A DNA stretch of 64,000 bases from Desmodesmus armatus. Its lineage: Eukaryota; Chlorophyta; Chlorophyceae; Sphaeropleales; Scenedesmaceae. This document shows positions 49,112 through 59,551 of this stretch, in pieces. Within the stretch, counting starts at the first letter, position 1. Each line of letters opens with the position of its first letter. Both the position numbers and the translations under genes were made by a program. The notes beneath the pieces were generated by a model. It saw only the letters and a program-made list of their open reading frames with translations. It did not search any database and had not been told where the DNA came from. The DNA is taken from NCBI GenBank assembly GCA_007449985.2, contig VIIQ02000895.1:434001-498000 (forward strand). Direction: 5' to 3'.

Positions 49112-49297
49112 ATTTCCAGCCTGGCCAATACCCTAGGCCAGTAGCACTCCCGGACAGAACTCCGGCACGGCGTGCTGTTCCTATTCAAGAGATCAACATT
49201 TCATTTACCGTGGAAACCATTCAAGACGGCTGTATCGATCTCAACCTCAACACATCGGTGTGACAGTGCTTCCAGATCACCTCTGGGCAGAACGACA
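49112..49297. promoter_or_regulatory. Compact bidirectional promoter region of p31comet and IF1
   Basis: Only 186 bp separate the two divergent start codons. Both 5' UTRs and core promoters must fit here. No TATA box is evident. Confidence 0.5.
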
Positions 49298-49627
49298 ATG
49301 CTCGGCAGCGTCGCGCGCTCTGCAGCTCGCTCCAGTAGCAGCTTGCTACCAGCACTTGGAGGTGTGCGCTGCATGGCCATGTCTGGCGTGAAGGGCTTCA
49401 ATGAGCACGAGCAGGCAGTGGAGAACATGTACTTCAGCAAGGAGGATGAGCGCCTGCTGGGCAAGCTGCTCAGCAAGATGAAGAAGCAGACGCAGGTCAC
49501 AGATGTCTCGGCAGCCACCGAGTCAGCTGTCGCTGAGGAGGCAGCACTCCGGAACATTGTGGCCAAGTACAAGATCAGTAGGGAGGACTTCCAAGCCCTG
49601 CTGGACTGGAAGCACGCTCACTACTGA
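49298..49627 (+). CDS. IF1: Mitochondrial ATPase inhibitor IF1
   Basis: IF1 blocks ATP hydrolysis by the mitochondrial F1 sector when the proton gradient collapses. This single exon encodes 109 aa. Residues 1-28 (MLGSVARSAARSSSSLLPAL with GGVRCMAM) are Arg/Ser/Ala-rich with no acidic residue, a mitochondrial presequence. The inhibitory region follows (about 33-62): GFNEHEQAVENMYFSKEDER then LLGKLLSKMKK. It matches the IF1 pattern of Phe, Glu-x-Ala-x-Glu, Tyr and a long amphipathic helix. The C-terminal helix ends EDFQALLDWKHAHY. An open frame extends upstream to 49172, but the Met at 49298 gives the right presequence. Confidence 0.87.
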   Translation: MLGSVARSAARSSSSLLPALGGVRCMAMSGVKGFNEHEQAVENMYFSKEDERLLGKLLSKMKKQTQVTDVSAATESAVAEEAALRNIVAKYKISREDFQALLDWKHAHY

Positions 49628-51184
49628 GCTGCCCCTGTCGGAGGCTGGAAATCAGCTTGTGAAACACTTGCAGCAGCAGGCAGTAGCAGCAGTGGTGGTG
49701 TACAGTTGCAGCAGCATACAGCTTCATAGCAGCAGCTCCCAGCTTGGCCCAATCGTTCCAAGCTGGGTTACAGAGACTGCGCGCAAGCTTGTCTGGTCCT
49801 AGTGTTTCGGGTGATATAGGCCTCTAGCTGCTTGTGCAGCCCTCATTGCAGCTGTTGAGCAGCACGGGGTCACCAGGCTGGCATCCTTCTTGCAGATCTT
49901 GGACTGGGCCACTTTGTTCTGCGGTGTTGCCTTGCAGGGCAGTTGCTTGTTGTGGGAGTGGCGGCGCTTGGTTGTGGCAAACTGCCCGTGTGCAGCTCTG
50001 CCACGTGCATTCTCAGTGGCAATAGTAATCAGCGTGAGCTGTAGGACAGTCGGTGAGGCGCAGTGTGTTGGGTGTGGTAGTGATGGGAGTGTGTGCGTGT
50101 AACAGTATCAGTTCAAGATGAGCTGGTGACTGGGTGTTCAGCAATAAGCGACTGAGCAATGGCAAATGGGCATGGTGACCTTTGCTTGCACAGTGTGCCT
50201 CACGGCTTCATAAAGCAAGGTGCTGCACTGACCCTCTGAGGCATCAAACAGCAGCCGCTTTTACGAGTTGCAGCGACCATGGTCATGGTTAATGGCTAGC
50301 ACAGCTCAAAAGAGGCCCTCGTGTTGCTTTGTAGTGGAGGTGATTGGTTCCAAGCAGGTGCCGCAGCCAGTTGACTGTGAACGACAGAGACAGCCAGCAA
50401 TATGTGTTATGGACCAGCATATTGACGACCAGCAGTTGACGCCATATGAACCAAAAACATAGCTGTGACTAATATTCACTCAGGCGCGTCCATCTTGCTT
50501 GTCAGGCACCACTTGGTGCACACAGTCAAACACTTCGGGCCAAGGACTTGGCAGCTTGAGTGCAATGTGCAGCTCAGCAGTAGACTTCAAGCCATTTGCA
50601 ATCTGTGGCAACACAAGCAAACAAGGCACATACCACAGGGCAGTTGCAGCTGTCTGTGATGCTCATATCTCAAACAGCACACACAGCACGTCACTCAATG
50701 GCTGACTGCAGCCAGACAGTGGGGTCCAGAATGTTGCATGAGTCAAGTTTGCCCGCCAAGTCTGCTAAAAGCTCACACATGCCCACACTAGTATGGCAGC
50801 AGCAGAAACCGAAGAAACAAACATGGGGGTCACCAGGATGTTTGCCAACACATGCACACACGTACTCTCCAGAACCATGACCCTGCATGTACATGCAAAA
50901 GGCGACCAGCGTCCGTATGGTACAAAAGATACATACAACCTTACGAACACCTGCACAAGCTGACGACCCTGAGTGCTCCCTCTGTCCTGCATGAGGAACG
51001 TCAGCCACCCCAGATCCCAGACAGTCAACAATACTGTGTCACCTGCACCCGGGAGCTACAGCCACACGCGCAGAGACCCCCTAACAACAGTGTTGTGCCA
51101 CTGTGCTTGCCTCACAGACGCTCTCCCAGCCCTTCGAACACCTGCTGCACTAGCGGTAATGCTGCAAACTGCTCGGGCAGCAAG
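49628..51184. other. Convergent 3' flanks of IF1 and the SFI1-like gene
   Basis: No gene is supported. The left part is G/T-rich (IF1 3' UTR) and the right part, from about 50230, is C/A-rich (SFI1-like 3' UTR on the minus strand). The switch near 50230 marks the probable boundary. Confidence 0.45.
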
Positions 51185-54100
51185 TCACCCGGCTGAGTAC
51201 CCTGCATGATCATGCACCACCAGCACCTGTGGCTCCTGCTGCTGCTGCGGTTGCTGCACAGCGTCATCTACAGCTGCCACACCCATTGCAACAGTCCGAC
51301 CTTCCTGTGGTGGTGCATCCTGCGCAGCTTCGACACCGTACAGGGCGTCCCCACCCAGCTGCATTGGCCACCAGCTGTCCCGCTGAGCCTGCAAGCTGCC
51401 GCCTGAGGGCCACGGCCCCTCCAGTGGCACACCCAGGCCGCCCTGCTGCTGGGTATGGGTATGATGCTGCTGACCTGCCTGGCTGGCAGCTGTGCATAGC
51501 CCCTGCTGCTGTTGCCCCTGTGTGTCCTGCAGTGAGGGCCGCAGCTGCCGGGGCTGCAACCGGGCCCTTTTGGTCACTTGGGGAGAGTGCCATGTGAGCT
51601 GCAGCACACCAGGGCCTGCAGCACTGCTGGGGGGTGGCACGCTGCTGCTGCTGCTGCTGCCGGCTGCAGCAGCCGCCACCGCAGCAGCAGCAGCAACAGC
51701 AGGCGTGTCACCTGTGCCGACAGGGTCAGCGGCCATCGCAGGCGGCAGCTCAGGGTGTACTGTGGCGGCAGACTGTGGCGTGCTGGCCCAGTCCTGCCCT
51801 GCTGCTGCGGCATCACCACGCATGAGCTGGGGGTCCTGCAGGTGCTGCAGAGCAACCAGGCCTGCTGTTGGCAGCCCACACAATGACAAAGGTCGCAGTA
51901 CTGTGCTGGCAAGCTGCTGCTGGGGTTGGAGCTCTGAGTGCTGCCACTGCTGGTGTTGCTGCCACTGCTGGTGTTGTTGCTGCTGCCACAGCTGCTCTTG
52001 CTGCTGCCACTGTTGGGGTTGCTGCTGCTGTTGTGCCTGCTGCAGCTGCTGCTGTTGCTCCTGGTGCCACGGCTGTTGGCACTGCTGCTGCTGCTGCTGC
52101 ATGAAGGAGGGAAGCCTAGGCTGCCGCCTTGCAGTCCGTCTGCTGCTCGTTCCTGGCCTGCTGCTGCTGACGATGCCGCTGCTGCTGTCACCCTGCTGCT
52201 GTGCTTGCTGCTGCAGTGCAGCCCCTGACGGTGTTTGGCAGGGCTGATGGCTGGCTGAGACAGCCTGCTGGGCAGCAGCAGAAGCAGGGTCTGGGTGTGA
52301 CAGCTGCTGCTCATGCGCCACAGCTGGAGCCTGAGGGTGAGCCTGAGGGTGTGTGAAGGGCTCCACCCAGGGTGTTGGGCTTGGCACTGCCTGCTGCTGC
52401 TGCGCCTGGTACAGGTGTTTTGGATGCTGCAACTGGTGCAGGGGCATTTGCTGCATGGTGGCCTGCTGCCACTTGCTGCGCCACTCCTCCTGCCACTGCC
52501 TATGGGCAGCACAGCTGGCCTCCACTACGGCTGCTGCAACAACGCTGGGGTCCTGCGCACTGCTACCCTGCTGCTGACGCTGCCGCAACGGGGACATATG
52601 CAGCTGCGGCGCTTGCAGCAGCTGTGGTTGGTACTGGCTGCTGTAGCTGCATGAGCCTGCACCTGTGCCGGGGGCAGGCGTGCTGCTGGGGCGTGCTATG
52701 ATACGCTCCAGGTGGCTGACGGCGGCCGACAGCCTGCACAGCACCGCACAGGGCAGGCACGGCGAACATATCACACCACGCCAGTCTTCGTTTGGCAGGG
52801 CCATGCAGACACACCATGTGTGTCACAGTTGGAGACTTGGCCACGGTGCTCATTCATGCAGCAACCAAAGCAGGCCTAAAAAAGCAGCACGCCCCAAGGG
52901 ACACATTCAAGTTGCCAGTGCTCAGCCACCTGCGACTATTATCAGCAGCTCACCTCCACGCCCTGAATGCGCGCCAGATGAGCCAGGAGCGGCGGTGAAG
53001 GGCTGCAGCAAACACACGCCTGCGCTTCTCAGCGGCTCCACGCACAAACTGCCTGAATGCAGCCAGGCTGCGTCTCAGCAGCACTGTGCTGTGCTGCTGG
53101 GAAGCCAGCTGGGACTGTGCTGCTCTGTGCTGCCTGTTGGCCAGGAACTGCCGCCACTGACTGATGCCATGGCAAAGCAGCCAGCGGCGTCGGTGCTGGT
53201 CAGCAATGTGCTTCTGCAGTGCATGAACGTTTCACATGCATGACCCTGATAAGAGGTGCATTTCTGCATGGTCGGTCGAAATGCTTTGGCGTATGTTCTG
53301 TGCTTGGCAGGCAGCCACAACCCAGCATATGTCACTCAGGGGCTTCAAACGTGTCTCTGGCAAGTGTACAGGAACATAGCCGCACCCTGCTTGCCCTGTC
53401 CAACACTGCACAACCACACAGTAGCTACCAGCTATCAGGCTGTGCACCCACTGCCGCGATGGCTTTCTACTCACCAACGCCACCTCCCGCTGCTGCTCTT
53501 TGACTGCATCCCGCCAAGCCCGCAACACCCAGCGCCGCCTGTGATGCTGCAGGACCCTCATCGCAGGAGCTGCTGCTGCTGTGAGCTCCTGCCGCTCCTG
53601 CACTGCCTCCTCATGCAGCAACAGGAAGCCCTGCATGGCCCTGCCCAACAGCACTTGCTGCATGTGCTGGAGTGCTGTGGCGTGCTGGGCTAGCTTGGTG
53701 CGCCGGGCTGCCACAGCTGCTGTCCAAGCTGCTAGGCAGCGCTTGAGCTGGTGGCGCCTTGTCAGGGCGTCAGCTGTGGCCTGCTGCTGGTGCTTCTCAC
53801 GAAGGCGCAGGAGGACTGGGCCACGCCAGGCCTGCCAGGAGGGGTGGGTGGTATGAACATGCTTGTATGAGGATGCATGGCTGGTTTGAGGGCTAGGGCT
53901 AGGTTGGGGCTGGCCATCAGTACTGACCATGAAGTACATGGCTGGCTTGCAACTTGGCCAAAGCTGCAGCCATGTCGCTACTGTCCAGCAAGCAAGACCG
54001 AGTTTGCATCACCATGTGCTGCTGTGGGCGGCTCGCACCTGCAGGACTGCAGTCAGCAGCTTCCTTCTATGATGCCTGCAAGCCACCTCAGCCAGCTGCT

Positions 54101-57100
54101 GCTTGTGCCCAGCAGCCTCCAGCGCCAGCCGCCATGCCTGCAGCACCTTGTGCAACGTTGACAGGTAGCAGTGGCGCACCGCCAGGCGGCGCTGCTGCTC
54201 TGAGAGCTGCTTGGCCGCTGTCCTGTCTCGCCAGGCTGAGAAGGCTCGCAGCAGCAGCCTGTGCTGGTAGTGCTCAGGGGCAGCTGCCTTGGCCTCCCGG
54301 TACCTGCATGGTGTGTGCAAAGTTATCACACCGCCATCACGCAATGCATAGCAGCATACAGCAGGCCATCACGCACGATCATGCACCTTGATGGTGTGTG
54401 GTGCTGTGGAGTGCATCACCAGCACAGGTAAGGGCACACGTACCTTCTGTTCACCCGCCAAGGACCAAGCCGCACAGCTACAATGCCAGTGCCCTGACCT
54501 GTACCGTACTGCTTGCTGAAAGACAGCGTGGGCACTGCACAGCACAGCACAGCACTGCACAGCACTGCACACTTACCTGGCATACCGCACCAGGCTCCTC
54601 CAAGCAGCAGCCAGCAAGCGCACCCTGTGCAGCTCAGCCGCAGCAACCAGCTGCAGCCTCTCCACTACCGCCGCAGACGCAGCGTCCTGCCAGCCTGTCA
54701 GTATGCGCCCCATGAGCTGTACACTGTAGTGCTCTTGGGCCAGCTGCACCTGCTGATGCTTCAGCTGCTGCCGGGCGGTGGCCTCCTGCCAAGCGGGGAG
54801 CAGCCGGGCCAGCTTGAGGCGTCCCAGTGAAGCACGGACTGCTGACAAGCGTGCAGTCTTATGGCGGCGCTGCTCTGCATACTTGAGCCAGGTCCTGTTG
54901 CAGTGACACATCAGGCAGGCAAGGGGTGAAGCAAGGTGCCGCAGCAGCAGCAGGAGTGTAGTGCTCACTGAGAGGGCGAAATGCGCACAGCATGAGAAAC
55001 ACAGTAACGAGCGGCTCTCTTCATGTTGTGTGGGCAGCATAGCAACAGGTAAGTGGCCAAAGCACTGAGTGCCTTTATGCTGCTAACTGAGTGGGATTGA
55101 TGAGTGGCAGCATGCTGTCTCCCAGGCGTCAGGTTTTCAACAGCCCACGACATCAGGCCCCCTCTCTCACCCAAGGCATGCCCTCAGCTGCACCAGTTCT
55201 CGCAGCTCCTCTCCAGCCTGGCCCGCCAGCACCTGAGCAACCGCCCGCCAGCGTGCAAAGCTGTGTGCTAGCCACCATGCAGGCTGCAGCTGCTGCAGGG
55301 CCTCAGCTGCTGCTGCCAGCTGCTGGTTGTACCCGACCAGCTGGTGCCAATGCCGCAGGATCTGAAACAGTGCGCCAACAGCAGGCAGCAGTCACAGCAC
55401 GACAATATCAGGAAAGCCAGCAGGGGACTCGGCAGCCAATACTCAATCATCAAGACAAGCACACACGTCACCTCAGAAGGGTCGCAGAAGGTCACCGTGC
55501 ACGCACCTGCTGTTGTGTGTGTTGCTGCCGTGCTGCTGCTACCTCCTGCAGCAGCTGCCTGCGCTCTGCCTGCAGCTGAGCTGCCTCCAGCCAGGCCCGC
55601 AGAGCCGCAGCACCATCTTGCACCTCCAGGTGGCACGCCACACCCTTAAATGCGTGCTCAGCTGCTGCCCGCGCCTCCTGCTGCTGCTGCATCCCCTCCT
55701 GCCAGCCCTGCACTGCCTTGCTCAGCAGCTTGTGCTTGTTGAAGCACAGGGCCTTGGCTAGGGACTGCCACTTGACAGCACCCCTGGCAGCCTTGTCCTG
55801 CCAGCACTGGAGGGTGTGCCGGTACACCACATGCTGCCAGTGCTGATCGGCCCTGCAGGCATGGACACGCAGGAACATCACGACAAACTGGTAAGCAGCA
55901 TGCACAGCAGCGTCAACAGAGGCTTAGAAAGGAGCAACGGTGAGGTCGCAGCAGGTCCGCTGGCACCATCGCTGCTCTTCCAATCTTGTGCCTGCCAATC
56001 TTGTGCCTGCCTGGGGACAACGACGAGGTGGCACCAGCAGCAGTTGCGCACACCTGGCTGTCCTGATCCTTGCCAGCTGCTTGTCAGTTGTGCGTGCCCG
56101 CCACTGCTGCAGCACCCTCAGCAGCGTCACAAACACATAGCACGCCTCAGCACGCAGCAGCAGCTGGCGCTTGCGGCGCTTGTGCTGCACATACTCCTGC
56201 CAGCAGAGCAGGACAGCAAGGGATGCTTGCCTGTGCCTGTGTGCCTGCACAAGCAAGCACAACGGAGCAGACCAAAAACATCATGGTGAGAGTTTGACAT
56301 TGCCTGGTGACGCAAATACATCACCAGCAGATGGGTAGCTGGCTGTCACTGCGGCTGCAGGCTTGACATCCAGCCACACAGGCTGCCAAAAAATGCTGCA
56401 TTATACCAGCACGTGGGATGGCTTGCGTGTTGTCGCCTGTCACTGCCTCCACACCTGCAGTGTGTCTGTGACAGCCTCCAGCCGCCTGCGCAGTGCCACC
56501 AGCTGCTGCCAGCTGGTGAAGGCGCGTGACAGCAGCATGAAGGAGTGCTTGGTGGCCTGCAGCTGCGCACGGCATGACAGCAGCTGCATGCGGCGAGCCT
56601 CCTGAGACAAGCCCTGCCAGGCTGCAGAGAGACAAACAGAGAGCAACAGCAGCACACAGGCGCTGACCATGTATTACACATGTATGATGCCTCACGAACA
56701 TGACTAGTAGGGACAGTTCAGCTTCTGTTGGTGAGCAGCTGCAGGGGCTTTGTTTGTACCACCATATGTAACACCCACAGGGCCTTTGTGCACATCAACC
56801 ACACCCATACCTGCAAGCATGAGGCGACGCCTGTGCAGGCCATCAGCAAGCTTCTGCTGCCTTCTGCTGCTGGCAAACCACCGCCACTGCTGGACAACCA
56901 GCTGAGCCAGGACGCGCCTGTTCACAACAAGACACCATAGTGACCAAGGGAGCCGTATGCTTGTCAGAGCCACAGCAGTATCACTTGCTATGAGGTATGC
57001 AGCAGTGTGGCCCCCAGACAGCAGGTTGATGCAGCAACTACTGCACATCATGCATTCAGCAGGATGAGATCCATGCCAACTCACTTGCTTTGCTGCACCT

Positions 57101-58042
57101 GCCTCCTGTGCTCATGCCAACTCACTTGCTTTGCTGCACCTGCCTCCTGTGCTCAAGGTGGCTGCCCCCTGTCAACCCTTGCACAGCCCTTGCCCCGCTT
57201 GCTGCCTCCCACAGCTGCTGCCAAGGTGCACCACAACCCATGGCCACTGCAGGCAACACCCTCGCCGATACAGCGGTGGGGTCACGGGCCTGAGACCTGG
57301 CCACATGTGCTTGCAGCCGCGCTGGCTGACACTGCAGTCCGGGCAGCAAACCCGTGTTGCTGGCCCGCCTCGTGGGGGCTGCCTCCTGTCCAGCACGCAC
57401 CCGCTCCTGCTGCTGCTGCTGCTGCTGGTGGTGTTGGTGCTTGGGAGCACCCATAGCGGCACCTGTCACCTGCAGTAGATCGGCGCCAGCCATCCCAGTA
57501 CCAGCATGGCTGGCTATGCTGCGGCTTGAGGGTGCTGTACTGGCTGAGCCCACAGCCTTGGCGAGCGCTGATGACTGCACAGTGGCACGGCTAGGCATGC
57601 CAAGGCTGCTAACATGCTGCTGTAACTGCAGCTGCGGTTGCTGTAGGTCCAGAGACGCTCGGACACTGCATGTGGTACTGCTGCTGCAGCGGCTGGGCGC
57701 TTGGCGCTGCATGCCACAGCCTGCTGTTGTGGTGACCTTTGCCCGCAGCCGCCTGCTGGCCTGGTGAGGCTGCTGGTTGGCGGTTGTGGGTGCAGACGCA
57801 GCGGCATGCTGGGTAAGCAAGTGAGGACTCCACGGCGTGTCACCATGTTGCCCTGCCGCTGGCACCTTGGCTGTGGCAGCAAGCCGCTGCTCTGCCCGCT
57901 TGCTGCGCTGAGCCTGCAGCCTCGCCAGAGCCTGATCGCCAGCTTTGTTGAGCTGGGGGGTGCTGCTGGCACTGGACACATTCACCTGCACTTGCCTCTC
58001 CCTCAGGACTGGCAGTTGTGGAGCTGTTGGTTGAGTTGACAT
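51185..58042 (-). CDS. SFI1: SFI1-like centrin-binding repeat protein
   Basis: SFI1 family proteins form long helices that bind centrin at spindle poles, basal bodies and linker fibres. Eleven exons: complement(51185..52733, 52954..53213, 53475..53831, 54039..54303, 54577..54894, 55171..55361, 55507..55852, 56054..56244, 56455..56621, 56811..56917, 57126..58042). They sum to 1555 aa with phases agreeing at all ten junctions. The central part (about 300-1040) carries many Sfi1-type repeats ending in a hydrophobic-x-x-Trp core: LLLRAFSAWRDRT, VLQAWRLAL, LARLLPAWQEA, ILTGWQDAA, TLQCWQDKA, AVQGWQEGM, ALRAWLEAA, VLQQWRART, CLAAWTAAV, VLRAWRDAV, GISQWRQFL. The N-terminal exon is Ser/Gln/Ala-rich, and the last exon is a 516-codon Gln-rich tail. 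The GTG-containing frame upstream of 58042 could hide another exon. Confidence 0.85.
57072..57153. repeat. 41-bp tandem duplication across a splice donor
   Basis: Two perfect copies (57072-57112 and 57113-57153) each contain the sequence that on the minus strand reads AAGCAA then GTGAGTTGG, the donor of SFI1-like exon 1. The gene therefore has two identical candidate donors 41 bp apart; only the upstream one (exon end 57126) keeps frame with exon 2. Confidence 0.9.
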
Positions 58043-58640
58043 TGAAGCGTGCAGTTGTTGTTGTGGCACACCTGGCAGAGAGGCCTCGTGCTGCAAAAGC
58101 ACTGATGCCCTTTCCGATTATCATTTGAAGTGGTTCGTTCTGCACACGTCAAGGCTGCACAAGGCAGGACACAGAAACCTTCTGCACAACTCAGCATGGG
58201 AGAGCACAGCCCCCATGGCCATCCTGTTGATCAGGGCTGGATGCAGAAAGCAAAGCAAGACGAACATTCGGAGTATGGAAACAATACAAGCAGATGCTTG
58301 TGGCGTTCTTGTGGTGTGCTGAGCTGTCTTGAGGGTTGCAAAAATGTTTAAAACATGATCAGTGATCGACAGTCGTGCCGGGCACATACGTACAATCTAC
58401 GTTCATTATGTGGGTTGATCATAACCATTACCGTGAAATCAATTTTTTGTACACACAACGGGAGCCTATCAGACTACCGTACCGCTTGACCTCACTCAGC
58501 ACAGATGAGCAGCATGCTGTCCTCACAACACATAACACATCTGAGGGTCGCACCCCCTGAAACAATCCCAGTACCAACCCATGCTTCATTGCCTGACTCA
58601 GTGAGGGCATGCCAGCAAAAGGTGTGCAAGCCCTGTCCAA
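58043..58640. promoter_or_regulatory. Upstream region of the SFI1-like gene
   Basis: This AT-richer stretch (about 58100-58560) lies immediately 5' of the minus-strand gene and should contain its promoter or an upstream exon. No coding frame with family features is seen. Confidence 0.4.
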
Positions 58641-58711
58641 GGGCTGACCACTGCGCCAGCTGCAGCTACATGTCCCACCCACCGGGGCGGGCATGTAGCT
58701 GGCTGTAGCTT
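58641..58711 (+). repeat. SINE-body-like repeat, forward copy
   Basis: It begins GGGCTGACCACTGCGCCAGC and includes ACATGTCCCACCCACCGGGG. Roughly three quarters of positions match the reverse complement of 59140-59206, so the two copies form a diverged inverted pair about 450 bp apart. Confidence 0.65.
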
Positions 58712-58759
58712 GCCAAGGCGCCTGTACCACTAGGTTGGTCATGAGTAACAGGCTCTATA

Positions 58760-59045
58760 CAGCAAGTCGGCTACTTACAGCTACATATGGCTACAAGCTA
58801 CAGCCGCAAGGCGTGGCTGCTCAATGAACTGGCTACAAGCTACAGGACGCGGGGCTGCTGTGTGGGGGCATGCGTGACCAGCTACATGGAGCTGGCTACA
58901 CCTGTGTATAGCTGGCTACATGCTAGGCAGTGCTGCCTGCTGGCAGCACAGCTACGTGTAGCTACACCCAGCTACAAACTTCAGCATGCAAGGGCATATG
59001 CAACTTCAATTGCTACCCAAGCCAGCTACTCGCTACAGCTGGGCA
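58760..59045. repeat. GCTACA-rich degenerate repeat
   Basis: GCTACA or CTACAGC motifs recur many times at irregular spacing (for example GGCTACAAGCTACAG at about 58788 and 58828, then near 58884, 58897, 58913, 58951 and 58969). The repeat fills the space between the inverted SINE-body copies. Confidence 0.75.
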
Positions 59046-59139
59046 CAGCTGTACGTGTACAGGCAGAGGGTTTTGTGGTGTAGCTGACCTGGGGTTGCGT
59101 GCCATTTGACCAAAAAGATACATCCGCTGCAGCAAACTC

Positions 59140-59545
59140 TGCAGCTACCGCCAGCTGCATGGCTGCCCCTGTGGGTGGGACACGTAGCTGGCCAAGTGGT
59201 CAGCCCCTCTCCTGTCCTCAGCCGTCAACAGTGATAGACCTGGGGCGGGGACCGAACCCGCCACCTCCCCAGCACACAGGCAAGAAGCCGTGTGCCAGGG
59301 CGCTCTGCCTTTGAGTCACCAGGTATCGGAGCTGCCAGCCGTGAGGCGACTGCTCCGCTTTTTTTAGGTGTCGAAGCTGCCACCCCGCAGGTGACTGCCT
59401 CACTTTCTTGTTTTGTACATTTTTTGAGTTTTTTGGGGGGAGGGGGTGTATTGGTGAAGGGTTGGAGCTGCCAGCCCTGAGGCGACTGCTCCGCCTGGTG
59501 AGGTGTTGAAGCTGCCAGCACGGAGCCAGCTGCCTCATCCTCATA
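59140..59545 (-). mobile_element. Candidate tRNA-derived SINE or degenerate tRNA region
   Basis: On the minus strand 59324-59237 reads like a long tRNA: ACCTGG and CCAGGT can pair as an acceptor stem, CTC-AAAGGCA-GAG forms a D arm, a CACACGGC hairpin fills the centre, and GCGGG-TTCGGTC-CCCGC forms a T arm with a B-box-like GGTTCGGTCCC. Its 3' side continues into the 59206-59140 segment shared with 58641-58711. Its 5' side (59330-59545) holds four related segments built on GAGGCGACTGCTCCGC or GAAGCTGCCA. A real tRNA is unlikely, because the central arm does not give a normal anticodon loop. Confidence 0.5.
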
Positions 59546-59551
59546 CAACCT

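Noticed and set aside
59237..59324. Functional tRNA gene on the minus strand
   Set aside because: Acceptor, D and T arms can be drawn, but the middle folds into a long CACACGGC hairpin without a normal 7-nt anticodon loop, so I treat it as tRNA-derived.
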